64,000 nucleotides of DNA from Cellvibrio sp. UBA7661 (GTDB lineage Bacteria > Pseudomonadota > Gammaproteobacteria > Pseudomonadales > Cellvibrionaceae). The DNA lies in assembly GCA_002483365.1 (NCBI GenBank), contig DLHT01000003.1, positions 310,001 through 374,000 on the forward strand. The letters run 5' to 3'. The notes under the pieces were generated by a model. The model was not told where the DNA came from and did no database searches. It saw only the letters and a list, made by a program, of their open reading frames with translations. The stretch's first letter is position 1; each line of letters begins with the position of its first letter. Of the stretch, positions 9,787 to 18,729 are shown piece by piece. A program made the translations under genes and the position numbers.

Positions 9787-10038
9787 TCATTGATCCGGTT
9801 TGCTGAAGGGAAGGATGTTGATGACCTGCACGGCGTCGCGCTTGTCTTCTTCGGTCTGGTTCACGCGGGTTTCCAATTCCCGCGCGGCCGGTTTAAAACG
9901 CATTTCTTCTTTGTAGCCACAAGCGACACATTCGCGGTAATCCTTACCGTCTTCATTGAATACAACCAGCTTGTCCATTTCCGAGCAGCGCGGACAAACC
10001 GCGCCCGCAACGAAACGACGTTTTGTGCTGTAAGCCAT
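9787..10038 (-). CDS. yheV: YheV-family zinc-ribbon protein
   Basis: 83-residue protein with two CxxC knuckles (CPRC, CVACGYKEE), matching YheV-type putative metal-binding proteins. Its ATG directly follows the TAA of prlC with no gap (TAAATG), so translation is probably coupled. prlC-yheV adjacency is common in gammaproteobacteria. Function unknown. Confidence 0.85.
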   Translation of the reverse strand: MAYSTKRRFVAGAVCPRCSEMDKLVVFNEDGKDYRECVACGYKEEMRFKPAARELETRVNQTEEDKRDAVQVINILPFSKPDQ

Positions 10039-12111
10039 TTATGCCACCTCTTCCGACGTTTCAGAAGGAGAGAACCCGGAGTGACGCAAGAGCGCGTCGA
10101 TCTTCGGCTCGCGCCCACGGAAATTTTTAAACAATTCCATCGGTGCTTTGCTGCCGCCCTGCTGCAAAATTTCCTGCAGGAAACTTTCGCCAGTTTGCGC
10201 GTTGAAAATTCCTTCCTCTTCAAAACGCGAGTAAGCATCGGCGGACAATACTTCAGCCCATTTGTAGCTGTAGTAACCAGCGGCGTAACCACCGGCAAAA
10301 ATGTGGCTGAAGCTATTTTCAAAACGGTTAAATGCAAGCGGCTTAATGACCGCCACCTGATCGCGCACCTCATTTAATACATCCTGTGCGGATTTGGGCG
10401 CGGCCGGATTGTATTGCGCATGCATACGGAAATCGAAAATGGAAAATTCCAGCTGGCGAATCATTTGCAAACCGGATTGGAAATTTTTAGCGGCCAGCAT
10501 TTTATTGAGCAGGGATTGCGGCAGCGGCTCACCGGTTTGGTAGTGGCCGGAGATCAACGGAATCGCCTCTGGCTCCCAACACCAGTTCTCCATAAATTGG
10601 CTCGGTAATTCCACCGCATCCCATGCCACACCATTAATACCACTGACTGCAGCAACATCAATTTGGGTGAGCATGTGGTGCAAGCCGTGGCCAAATTCAT
10701 GGAATAGAGTGGTCACTTCATCATGGGTAAGCAGTGAGGGTGTATCGCCTACCGGCGGGGTAAAATTGCAGGTTAAAAACGCAACGGGTAATTGCACGCC
10801 TTGTCCGGTTTTGCGGCGCACGCGGCAATCGGCCATCCAGGCACCGCCTTTTTTCTTGTCGCGTGCAAATAGATCAAGATAAAAACTGGCGATCTTTGCG
10901 CCGTTTTTTGCAATTTCATAAAAACGCACATCGGGGTGATAGCTGTCGAACTCGGCGATCTGTGTTACCTGGATGCCGAACAAACGCTGCACCACGTCAA
11001 ACATGCCCGCAATCACTTTTTCCGCTGGAAAATACGAGCGCAACTCTTCTTGCGATACCGAATACTTTTCTACGCGCAATTTTTCGCTGTAGTAAGTCGT
11101 GTCCCAAGCTTGCAAATCGGCGCAGCCATTGGCCGCAGCAAACGCGCGCAACTCGGCGTAATCGCGCTCGGCATAGGGTTTGGATTGTTGGGCAAGCTCA
11201 TCCAAAAACTGCAGCACTTGTGCGGGTGACTCGGCCATTTTGCTCGCTAGCGAGCGCTCGGCGTAATTACCGAACCCGAGTAATGTGGCCAGCTCATGGC
11301 GCAAGGCAAGCGTCTCGGCAATGATCGCGGTGTTATCAAATTCAGCGGCAGAAGATCCATCGGCCTTTTTGCCTTGCGCAGAGGCACGGGTAACATACGC
11401 GGTATAAATTTCCTCGCGCAGTGCGCGATTGTCGGCATACATCATCACTGCGTAATAGGATGGAAAATCCAAGGTAACTGCGTAGCCTTGCAGATTTTTT
11501 TGCGCTGCCGCTTGCGCCGCTTGTGCAAGTGCCGACTCCGGTAATCCGGCTAATGCATCGGCACTGTCAAATTGTTTATACCAGGCTTGGGTTGCATCCA
11601 ATACATTATTGGAAAACTGAGTGGCCAATTCCGATAAGCGTTTTTGAATATCGCCAAAACGTTTTTTATCTGCAGCATTCAACGCAACACCACCCAAGCG
11701 AAAATCGCGCAGGGCATTGTTGATGGTTTGCTGTTGCGCTTGGGTCAAGCGCGTAAATTCATCGCTATCGGCCAATTGCTGATAAGCGCGATACAGTGCT
11801 TCGTTCTGGCTGAACTCGGTTGAGTAATCGGTCAGCAGCGCAACACTTTCGGTGTAGGCTTTGCGCAACTCATCGCTATTGGAAACCGAATGTAAATGGC
11901 TAACCGGTGCCCAGGCCTGATCCAACTTATCACCTTGTTCCTCCAAAGGCGCAACCAGCGAATCCCAGGTCGGTTGGGTAACATTCGCCAGCAACTGCGC
12001 CAATTGCGCCCGCCCTTGTTCAATTAATTCACTGATTGCCGGGGTGACATGCTCAGCCTTGATCGCTGAAAAAAGCGGCAGCAAGTGGCTGGCTAATAAA
12101 GGGTTACTCAT
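10039..12111 (-). CDS. prlC: Oligopeptidase A (M3 metallopeptidase)
   Basis: Cytoplasmic zinc oligopeptidase that degrades short peptides, including cleaved signal peptides. The M3 active site TLFHEFGHGLHH is intact near residue 470, and the protein is about 690 aa, normal for PrlC/OpdA. ATG 12111 is chosen because it has GGAG 6-9 bp upstream and begins SNPLLASHLLP; an upstream extension to 12165 lacks family similarity. Divergent from the gamma-carbonic-anhydrase gene across 83 bp; yheV follows immediately. Confidence 0.95.
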   Translation of the reverse strand: MSNPLLASHLLPLFSAIKAEHVTPAISELIEQGRAQLAQLLANVTQPTWDSLVAPLEEQGDKLDQAWAPVSHLHSVSNSDELRKAYTESVALLTDYSTEFSQNEALYRAYQQLADSDEFTRLTQAQQQTINNALRDFRLGGVALNAADKKRFGDIQKRLSELATQFSNNVLDATQAWYKQFDSADALAGLPESALAQAAQAAAQKNLQGYAVTLDFPSYYAVMMYADNRALREEIYTAYVTRASAQGKKADGSSAAEFDNTAIIAETLALRHELATLLGFGNYAERSLASKMAESPAQVLQFLDELAQQSKPYAERDYAELRAFAAANGCADLQAWDTTYYSEKLRVEKYSVSQEELRSYFPAEKVIAGMFDVVQRLFGIQVTQIAEFDSYHPDVRFYEIAKNGAKIASFYLDLFARDKKKGGAWMADCRVRRKTGQGVQLPVAFLTCNFTPPVGDTPSLLTHDEVTTLFHEFGHGLHHMLTQIDVAAVSGINGVAWDAVELPSQFMENWCWEPEAIPLISGHYQTGEPLPQSLLNKMLAAKNFQSGLQMIRQLEFSIFDFRMHAQYNPAAPKSAQDVLNEVRDQVAVIKPLAFNRFENSFSHIFAGGYAAGYYSYKWAEVLSADAYSRFEEEGIFNAQTGESFLQEILQQGGSKAPMELFKNFRGREPKIDALLRHSGFSPSETSEEVA

Positions 12112-12194
12112 GGATAGCTCCGTATGGCGAAAATCGGGCGGGGTTTGGCGTATCATACCACCCACAATGACGTTGGGTTTTGAGGAGAATATCT

Positions 12195-12734
12195 ATGGGC
12201 GCGATTAGAAATTACCAAGGCCACACCCCGCAATTAGGTGCGCGGGTATTTGTCGATGAATCCGCGGTAGTGATTGGCGATGTCGTGCTCGGCGATGATG
12301 CATCGGTGTGGCCGTGCGTGGTTATCCGCGGCGATATGCACCGCATCCGCATAGGCGCACGCACCAGTGTGCAGGATGGTTCGGTATTGCATATCACCCA
12401 CGCCAGCGATTTCAATCCCGCTGGCCACCCACTCACGATTGGCGATGATGTCACCGTCGGCCACTCGGTGTGCTTGCACGGTTGCACCATTGGCAACCGC
12501 GTTTTAGTGGGCATAGGCTCAACCATTCTCGATGGCGCAATAGTAGAAGATGAAGTGGTCATTGGCGCTGGCTCACTGGTGCCGCCGGGCAAGCGCCTTG
12601 AATCCGGATTTATGTACATGGGCTCACCGGTCAAACAAATCCGCCCGCTCAAAGATTCCGAGCGCCGCTTTTTTACCTACTCGGCCAATAATTACGTGAA
12701 ATTAAAAGATACTTACATCAACGAAAACCCGTAA
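12195..12734 (+). CDS. yrdA: Gamma-carbonic-anhydrase-like hexapeptide protein
   Basis: 179-residue left-handed beta-helix protein of the YrdA/PaaY/CaiE group. Hexapeptide turns are visible (VVIGDVVLGDDASVWPC, IGDDVTVGHSV), as are the His residues that bind metal in trimers (HITHASD, GHSVCLHGC). ATG 12195 has a strong GAGGAG 6 bp upstream; the ATA-rich extension back to 12180 does not. The FAH-family gene follows after 33 bp. Enzymatic activity as carbonic anhydrase is uncertain in this subfamily. Confidence 0.9.
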   Translation: MGAIRNYQGHTPQLGARVFVDESAVVIGDVVLGDDASVWPCVVIRGDMHRIRIGARTSVQDGSVLHITHASDFNPAGHPLTIGDDVTVGHSVCLHGCTIGNRVLVGIGSTILDGAIVEDEVVIGAGSLVPPGKRLESGFMYMGSPVKQIRPLKDSERRFFTYSANNYVKLKDTYINENP

Positions 12735-12767
12735 TGACTAACGCGAAAACATCATCAAGGAGAGCAA

Positions 12768-13439
12768 ATGAAATACGCATTACCGATTGTGGGTAGCAAC
12801 ACGGAATTTCCAATCAACAAAATTATTTGCATCGGCCGCAACTATGCCGAACATGCGCGCGAAATGGGGCATGACCCCGAGCGCGAACCGCCATTTTTCT
12901 TTTTCAAACCGCAAAGTGCACTCGCGCAAAATGGCGATGATTTTATTTATCCGCACTTTTCACAACAGGTTGAACATGAACTTGAATTAGTAGTTGCGAT
13001 TGGTAAATCCGGCGCGAATATTTCTGTTGCCGAGGCAAGGCATTATGTCTTTGGTTTTGCCGTGGGTTTGGACATGACCTGCCGCGATCGCCAAAAAGAA
13101 GCCAAGCAATTAGGCCGCCCCTGGGAACTGGCCAAAGGTTTTGATGGTTCAGCGCCTTGCACCGCAATCCAACCCGGCTCACTAGCGGATTTGGAAAAGT
13201 ATGGCGATTTGGTCTTAACGCGCAATGGTGAAGAAGTACAACGCGGCAACTGGCGCGATATGGTTTGGCCAATTCCGGAATTGATTGCGCAAATATCGCG
13301 TTATTTTAAATTGGAAACCGGCGATTTGATTTTTACCGGCACGCCGGCAGGTGTAGGGCCAGTGAATGTTGGCGATAAATTGGAAGCACGTGTGGAAGGA
13401 TTTTCACAACAACTTACAATAAAAATAATTAACCAATAA
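12768..13439 (+). CDS. Fumarylacetoacetate hydrolase family protein (acylpyruvate-hydrolase-like)
   Basis: 223 aa, similar in length and motifs to YcgM/FAHD1: CIGRNYAEHAREMG, the metal-ligand stretch VEHELELVVAIGK, DMTCRDRQ, and FTGTPAGVGPV at the end. Family members hydrolyse acylpyruvates or decarboxylate oxaloacetate using Mg2+. A clear AAGGAG precedes the ATG. Second gene of a two-gene operon with yrdA. Specific substrate not determined. Confidence 0.9.
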   Translation: MKYALPIVGSNTEFPINKIICIGRNYAEHAREMGHDPEREPPFFFFKPQSALAQNGDDFIYPHFSQQVEHELELVVAIGKSGANISVAEARHYVFGFAVGLDMTCRDRQKEAKQLGRPWELAKGFDGSAPCTAIQPGSLADLEKYGDLVLTRNGEEVQRGNWRDMVWPIPELIAQISRYFKLETGDLIFTGTPAGVGPVNVGDKLEARVEGFSQQLTIKIINQ

Positions 13440-13440
13440 A

Positions 13441-13472
13441 ATACATCAGGTGATTTTTTTCACCTGATGTAT
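13441..13472 (-). terminator. Perfect 13-bp hairpin between convergent genes
   Basis: ATACATCAGGTGA and TCACCTGATGTAT pair perfectly around a T6 loop. On the minus strand the stem is followed by TTTTATT, so it best terminates the pirin gene; it can also end the FAH gene. Confidence 0.75.
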
Positions 13473-13481
13473 TACAGCTCG

Positions 13482-14174
13482 TCAAGGCAAATCAAACACC
13501 AAAGCTTTCACCGGTTGCTTGGTTGCATTCAATTGCAGCTCGCTGATAGCAGATAGTTTTGCACCATCGCCCGCACGTACCGATTCATCCTCAATTTTTA
13601 ACTCGCCCTCAATCACATGCACATAGTAATGACGATTGTTGCGGGTATTTAATTGCGCAGTTTCGTTGGCACCTAACAACAGTTGATAAATTCGCGCATC
13701 CTGTTTGATCACCAGACTTCCGGCTTCGCCGTCCGGGCTTACCGCAAGGGTTAAACCGGGGTTGCGGCCAAAATCTTTTTGCTGATAGCCGGGCGCTTCA
13801 CCGTACACATTCGGTTGAATCCAGATTTGCAAAAAATGTAAGCCTTTAGTGCGCGATGGATTAAATTCGCTGTGGCGAATTCCGCTACCGGCCGACATCA
13901 ACTGAAACTCACCCGGTGGCAATGTTGCCGCATTGCCTTCGCTGTCTTTGTGGGCGATTTCGCCATCGAGCACGTAACTGATAATTTCCATATCGCGGTG
14001 GCCATGGGTATCAAATCCGGCACCGGGCGTTACGCGGTCATCATTAATAACGCGCAGCGCAGAAAATCCCATGTGACGCTCATCGTAATAACTGCCAAAT
14101 GAAAACGTGTGCTTGCTGTCCAACCAACCGAAGTTGGCACCACCACGTTCATGGCTGCGTCTAATACTGATCAT
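13482..14174 (-). CDS. Pirin family protein (YhhW/quercetinase-like bicupin)
   Basis: 230-residue bicupin. The N-terminus ISIRRSHERGGANFGWLDS and the metal-site region DTHGHRDMEIISYVLDGE, with His, His, Glu ligands, are typical of YhhW-type pirins. ATG 14174 has GAGGTG 6 bp upstream; the in-frame extension (MRCN) is unlikely. It follows doxX on the same strand, with a divergent LysR gene beyond; pirin, DoxX and LysR genes often sit together, suggesting a shared response to aromatic or electrophile stress (inference). Confidence 0.9.
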   Translation of the reverse strand: MISIRRSHERGGANFGWLDSKHTFSFGSYYDERHMGFSALRVINDDRVTPGAGFDTHGHRDMEIISYVLDGEIAHKDSEGNAATLPPGEFQLMSAGSGIRHSEFNPSRTKGLHFLQIWIQPNVYGEAPGYQQKDFGRNPGLTLAVSPDGEAGSLVIKQDARIYQLLLGANETAQLNTRNNRHYYVHVIEGELKIEDESVRAGDGAKLSAISELQLNATKQPVKALVFDLP

Positions 14175-14243
14175 GTTACACCTCATTCATTGCGCGGCCG
14201 GTCAATTCCGGCCGCGAACTATCCAATAGGTTTTTACTGATAT

Positions 14244-14684
14244 TTACTGTACACGCTGGGCGATCAGGCTATCGGCACTGGCACGGCCACCGCCAGAGAT
14301 CAGCAGGGACACAGCACCGGCAAGCAGCGCCAAACCAAACTCATAGCCGTTGTTGCTCATAAACAAACCGTTGCTGATATGCACCGAGAAAATCGCCACC
14401 ACCATTGTGAATGCCAGTACCAACGCGGTAGGGCGAGTGAGCAGACCGAGAATCAAAAACAGGCCGCCGAAAAACTCTGCTGAACCGGCCAGCGCCGCCA
14501 TTACTACACCTGGGCCAAGGCCGATGGAATCCATCCACTGCCCGGTGCCCTGCAGGCCGTAGCCGCCAAACCAGCCGAACAATTTCTGTGCGCCGTGGGC
14601 GGCGAAGATAATACCCAGTGGCAAACGCAGCGCCAGTTGTGAGTAGCTGTTGTTGGTGGCAAGTACTTTAGTGATTAGACTCAT
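14244..14684 (-). CDS. DoxX family membrane protein
   Basis: 146-residue inner-membrane protein with about four hydrophobic helices and the DoxX signature LPLGIIFAAHGAQKLFGWFG. ATG 14684 has GGAG 6 bp upstream; the TTG 12 bp further out is less likely. Family members associate with redox or thiol stress proteins; exact role unknown. Probably transcribed with the pirin gene and controlled by the divergent LysR regulator. Confidence 0.9.
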   Translation of the reverse strand: MSLITKVLATNNSYSQLALRLPLGIIFAAHGAQKLFGWFGGYGLQGTGQWMDSIGLGPGVVMAALAGSAEFFGGLFLILGLLTRPTALVLAFTMVVAIFSVHISNGLFMSNNGYEFGLALLAGAVSLLISGGGRASADSLIAQRVQ

Positions 14685-14855
14685 GATGATCTCCAAAAAA
14701 TTTGATTACCGCATTCAGTTAATATCGTTGGTTTGGCTTGCTGTATTTCGCTGTTCGCCTCACGTGTTGCAAGAATAGGCTTGTAGCCGCCGAGAAAAAA
14801 GCGGAACATTTTGAGTTATTACTTCAAATTTTTTGAACAAAGGAAAAGCCAAACT

Positions 14856-15752
14856 ATGCACCATGCCATCACCCTGGAAGCCCTGCGTGTACTGGATGCA
14901 ATTGACCGTAAAGGCAGCTTTAGTGCCGCCGCTGAGGCCTTGTTCAAGGTGCCATCGGCGCTTTCCTATACCGTCCAAAAGCTGGAATCCGATCTTGGCA
15001 TCACCTTATTTGACCGCAGCAAACAGAAGGCCCAGCTAACCGCTGCCGGGCGTTTGTTGTTGGAGCAGGGCCGCCAACTGCTGCAGGCTGCCAATGCGAT
15101 AGAGGAGGCGGTGCAGCAACTGGAATCCGGCTGGGAAACGCAATTGCGCATCGCTGTGGATACTGTCTTGCCGCTGGCTCCGCTGTTAAAACAGATCAAC
15201 GCATTCAACCAGTTGGATAAACGGGTCGCCATCACCATCAGAGAAGAAGTCTTAGGCGGCACATGGGATGCATTGATCGCCGAGCGCTGTGATTTAGCGC
15301 TCGGTGCGAGCGGTGATTTACCCAAAGGTATTTTTGAATATCACCTGATGGGCGAAGTGGAATTTGTGTTTGCTGTCGCGCGCGAACATCCGCTCTGCCT
15401 GCATAAAGGCCCGGTCGATGCCGCCGCCATACGCGCATTCCCTACGATTGTCATGGCAGATTCATCGCTCACCTCACCGGGGCGGGAATCAGGTTTGCTC
15501 GAAAGCAAACAAATTATCCGCGTACCTAATGTCGCTGCAAAAATTCAGGCGCAAATTTTCGGCATAGGCGTGGGCTTTTTGCCAAAACATTTAATTAGCG
15601 ATGAAGTAAAACGTGGCGATTTGATTGTGCTGGAATGTTCAGTGCCACGCCCGAATATCCCGCTTTACATGGCATGGCGAAAAAATAATTCAGGCAGGGC
15701 ACTGCAGTGGTTTATCAAAAATATATCCAACCACACCTGGCTTGCTAGTTAA
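14856..15752 (+). CDS. LysR family transcriptional regulator
   Basis: 298 aa: N-terminal winged HTH (LRVLDAIDRKGSFSAAAEAL, YTVQKLESDLGITLFDRS), linker helix, and a substrate-binding domain from about residue 90. Start ATG 14856 has AAGGA about 13 bp upstream; TTG 14811 is rejected because the HTH begins right after the ATG. Divergent from doxX-pirin across 171 bp, the usual layout for control of the divergent operon. Its last 8 bp overlap the convergent yqaA-like gene. Confidence 0.9.
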   Translation: MHHAITLEALRVLDAIDRKGSFSAAAEALFKVPSALSYTVQKLESDLGITLFDRSKQKAQLTAAGRLLLEQGRQLLQAANAIEEAVQQLESGWETQLRIAVDTVLPLAPLLKQINAFNQLDKRVAITIREEVLGGTWDALIAERCDLALGASGDLPKGIFEYHLMGEVEFVFAVAREHPLCLHKGPVDAAAIRAFPTIVMADSSLTSPGRESGLLESKQIIRVPNVAAKIQAQIFGIGVGFLPKHLISDEVKRGDLIVLECSVPRPNIPLYMAWRKNNSGRALQWFIKNISNHTWLAS

Positions 15753-16170
15753 TGATATTTAGCGTTAGCAAAATAACAGCGCCATAGCGAAGCGATTTTC
15801 CAATCGCTACCAAAGCCAAAAACCTCCAAAACGGAATTCGCATTACACCTGCTACAAACGTCAACGGATCACCAATGACCGGTAACCATGCAAACAACAA
15901 CGACAATACACCATAGCGCTGGAAATGCAGTTGGGCTTTAGCCAGTTGTGTCGGTTTTAGGGGAAACCATTTTTTATCTTGCCAGCGCAGACACTCTTTT
16001 CCCAAATACCAATTCACACAAGAGCCAAGTGTATTGCCGCTGGTTGCTGCAATCCACAGCAACCAGGGCGAATAGTGTTGATACAGAAGTGTAGCCAGTA
16101 AAGCTTCAGACGAGAGCGGGAACAGAGTAGCGGCGATAAACGCCGTGAAAAACAGTGAGAGATACACCAT
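15745..16170 (-). CDS. YqaA-like (DedA/VTT-related) membrane protein
   Basis: 141-residue hydrophobic protein. LFPLSSEALLATLL, the glycine-rich GNTLGSCVNWYLG and the GDPLTFVAGVMRIPFWRF segment match the YqaA group of SNARE-associated/VTT-type proteins. Three or four membrane segments. Overlaps the LysR gene tail to tail by 8 bp and lies 10 bp after aroE on the same strand. Role unknown; related families act in lipid scrambling or carrier recycling. Confidence 0.85.
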   Translation of the reverse strand: MVYLSLFFTAFIAATLFPLSSEALLATLLYQHYSPWLLWIAATSGNTLGSCVNWYLGKECLRWQDKKWFPLKPTQLAKAQLHFQRYGVLSLLFAWLPVIGDPLTFVAGVMRIPFWRFLALVAIGKSLRYGAVILLTLNIIN

Positions 16171-16180
16171 AGCGCCACAT

Positions 16181-17011
16181 TTATTTTTTCTCGTTGATCT
16201 GGCGACGCATAGCAGTAATTACCGGAACCACTTCCGGACGAATTTGTCGCCACAAATAAAACGCTTCTGCTGCCTGACCAATCAACATACCCAAACCATC
16301 AGCAACATGCGCTGCACCGAAATCTTTTGCCCAACGCAAAAAAATGGTGGGCTCAGCGCCGTACATCATGTCGTAACAGCAAGCGTTTTCTGCGAGCAAA
16401 TTATTGGGCAGTGGCGGTAATTCACCTTGCATACTGGCCGAGGTGCCGTTAATCACAATATCAAATGTCTCGCCCGCTAATTGCTCGAACGTTTTTGCCT
16501 GTACATCACCCAAATCAAGAAAGTTTTTGGCAAGTTCTTCTGCTTTTGCGAAGGTTCGGTTTGCAATGACAACTTGCGCGGGTTTTTCCTCCAGCAAAGG
16601 CTGTAAAACACCGCGTACTGCGCCGCCTGCACCCAAAATTAGAATGCGCTTGCCTTCCAGCTCCCAGCCAAGATTGTGCATGTCATGCACCATGCCTATG
16701 CCGTCGGTGTTATCACCCAAAATAGTGCCATTACCCAAACGCGCTAATGTATTGACCGCGCCTGCACGTTCAGCACGCGCGGTTCGTTGCTGTGCAAATT
16801 CATACGCGTTTAATTTGAATGGCACGGTAATATTTAAACCCTTGCCACCTTGCTCAAAAAATTCCTGCGCCGCTTTTTCAAATTCGCCTTCGTTTACCAA
16901 TTGTTTGGTGTAATGCATGTCCTGCCCGGTTTGTTCGGCAAACTGGCGATGGATATTAGGTGATTTACTGTGATTGATCGGGTTGCCAAATACGGCATAT
17001 AAGTCAGTCAT
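16181..17011 (-). CDS. aroE: Shikimate dehydrogenase
   Basis: NADP-dependent reduction of 3-dehydroshikimate to shikimate in aromatic amino-acid synthesis. 276 aa. Substrate site VFGNPINHSKSP, catalytic Lys in TVPFKLNAYEFA, NADP loop ILGAGGAVRGV and NRTFAKAEELA are all visible. Follows hemF by 49 bp on the same strand, as in Pseudomonas. Confidence 0.96.
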   Translation of the reverse strand: MTDLYAVFGNPINHSKSPNIHRQFAEQTGQDMHYTKQLVNEGEFEKAAQEFFEQGGKGLNITVPFKLNAYEFAQQRTARAERAGAVNTLARLGNGTILGDNTDGIGMVHDMHNLGWELEGKRILILGAGGAVRGVLQPLLEEKPAQVVIANRTFAKAEELAKNFLDLGDVQAKTFEQLAGETFDIVINGTSASMQGELPPLPNNLLAENACCYDMMYGAEPTIFLRWAKDFGAAHVADGLGMLIGQAAEAFYLWRQIRPEVVPVITAMRRQINEKK

Positions 17012-17060
17012 GGGGTATCCAAAAAAAATTCAACAAAACAGTTATCAGACTATTTATTTT

Positions 17061-17978
17061 TTATTTCAGCCATTCGCGATGCGGTAAAAATTTTTCGTAC
17101 AATTCGGCCTCAGCACTACCTGCATCCGGCTGCCAGTTGTATTCCCAGCGCACCAGTGGCGGCAATGACATTAGAATCGATTCGGTGCGGCCACCAGTCT
17201 GCAATCCGAATAAAGTCCCGCGATCATAAACCAGATTGAACTCAACATAACGGCCGCGGCGATACAGTTGGAAATCGCGTTCGCGTTCACTAAAAGGTGT
17301 AGTTTTGCGCGCGCCAACAATCGGTAGATACGCAGGAATATAGCTGTCGCCCACTGCGCGCATCAGCGCAAAACTATGCTCAAAACTTTCAGCGTTGTAG
17401 TCATCAAAAAACAATCCACCTACACCGCGAGCTTCGTTGCGATGTTTTAGATAAAAATACTCATCGCACCATTTTTTAAATGTGGAATAAAGATGTTCGC
17501 CGTGTGGATCGCACGCGTTTTTGGCAGTTTGGTGCCAATGGATAACATCATCCTCATTGCCGTAATAAGGCGTTAAATCATAACCACCACCAAACCACCA
17601 CACCGGTGCTGCGCCTTCTTTTTCGGCGATAAAAAATCGCACATTGGCATGGCTGGTTGGTACATAAGGGTTGTGCGGATGAATGACCAGCGACACCCCC
17701 ATAGCCTCAAAAGAGCGCCCGGCAAGTTCAGGGCGATGCGCCGTCGCCGAGGCCGGCATTTGTGTCCCGTGCACATGGGAAAAGTTAACGCCGCCTTTCT
17801 CGATCACCGCTCCGTTGACAATAACACGCGAGCGTCCACCGCCACCTTCGGTGCGCGTCCAGCTATCCTCCACAAAGGAAGCACCGCCGTCTTCCACGGC
17901 CAGGGCGTTACAGATGCGATCTTGCAAATCGAGAAGATAGGCTTTAACCGCAGCCTTATCCGGTTGAGAAAGAGTCAT
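17061..17978 (-). CDS. hemF: Aerobic coproporphyrinogen III oxidase
   Basis: Oxygen-dependent decarboxylation of coproporphyrinogen III to protoporphyrinogen IX. 305 aa, full length. Conserved VHGTQMPASATA, SLVIHPHNPYVPTSHANVRFF, GGGYDLTPYYG, GLFFDDYN and GRYVEFNLVYDRGTLFGL segments are present. Part of the minus-strand run tsaC, hemF, aroE. Confidence 0.97.
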   Translation of the reverse strand: MTLSQPDKAAVKAYLLDLQDRICNALAVEDGGASFVEDSWTRTEGGGGRSRVIVNGAVIEKGGVNFSHVHGTQMPASATAHRPELAGRSFEAMGVSLVIHPHNPYVPTSHANVRFFIAEKEGAAPVWWFGGGYDLTPYYGNEDDVIHWHQTAKNACDPHGEHLYSTFKKWCDEYFYLKHRNEARGVGGLFFDDYNAESFEHSFALMRAVGDSYIPAYLPIVGARKTTPFSERERDFQLYRRGRYVEFNLVYDRGTLFGLQTGGRTESILMSLPPLVRWEYNWQPDAGSAEAELYEKFLPHREWLK

Positions 17979-18118
17979 GAGAGTTCCTTAACAATGAGCC
18001 GGAAATACCCGGTAAGAGGGTACATGGTAAGAAAGGCCGACATTCTACGCGGCCATGCGTGAAAGGGGAAAACCTTGGTTGGTTCTATGGTTGGATTGCG
18101 ACGAATGGTTGCTTCCCA

Positions 18119-18688
18119 TCAGCCCGGGCGGATGATCTCGCCGGTCAATAGATCGCGAATTTCAGATGGCGTATTGCGTTTGCCGACTTGGCCTGAAGTA
18201 ATCGCATCCAACCCGTTACCAAAATAGCGGCGCACCTGATGGATATTAGTTGCTGGCGGAAGCCCCGCCGGATTACATGAAGTCGATACAATCGGCCCGC
18301 CAAAAGCGCGCGACAAACCCGCCGCAACCGGATGGCCTGTCACCCGCAGTGCCACACTCTTAAATTTACCGGTAATCCAGTAGGGCACCAGACCATTGTT
18401 AGGTACCAGCCAGGTATGAGGCCCCGGCCACGAATTTTTCAACCGTTGACGCTGCAGATCATTGAGGTGGTAAATGAAGGGCTCAAACATAGCAATGTTG
18501 GCGGCCACAAGTATTACGCCTTTTTCAACCGGGCGATCTTTCAACGCAAGGATTTCATACACAGCAGCTTCATCAAACGGATTGCAACCCAAACCCCAGA
18601 CAGCCTCGGTCGGATATGCCACTACACCGCCCTGTTTCATCTGGCGTGCGGCAAATTGGATGCGGGGATTAAGCGACCAATCAATCAT
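18119..18688 (-). CDS. tsaC: L-threonylcarbamoyladenylate synthase (YrdC/Sua5 fold)
   Basis: Makes threonylcarbamoyl-AMP for the t6A37 modification of tRNA. 189 aa, matching the short TsaC form without the Sua5 extension. The nucleotide/threonine-binding features GVVAYPTEAVWGLGCNP, LKDRPVEKG and PIVSTSCNPAG are present. Lies between dprA (41 bp) and hemF, the usual order in this lineage. Confidence 0.95.
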   Translation of the reverse strand: MIDWSLNPRIQFAARQMKQGGVVAYPTEAVWGLGCNPFDEAAVYEILALKDRPVEKGVILVAANIAMFEPFIYHLNDLQRQRLKNSWPGPHTWLVPNNGLVPYWITGKFKSVALRVTGHPVAAGLSRAFGGPIVSTSCNPAGLPPATNIHQVRRYFGNGLDAITSGQVGKRNTPSEIRDLLTGEIIRPG

Positions 18689-18729
18689 TAGGGCAAAACC
18701 TTTTGTCGAGAGAGAACAATGCGATGCCG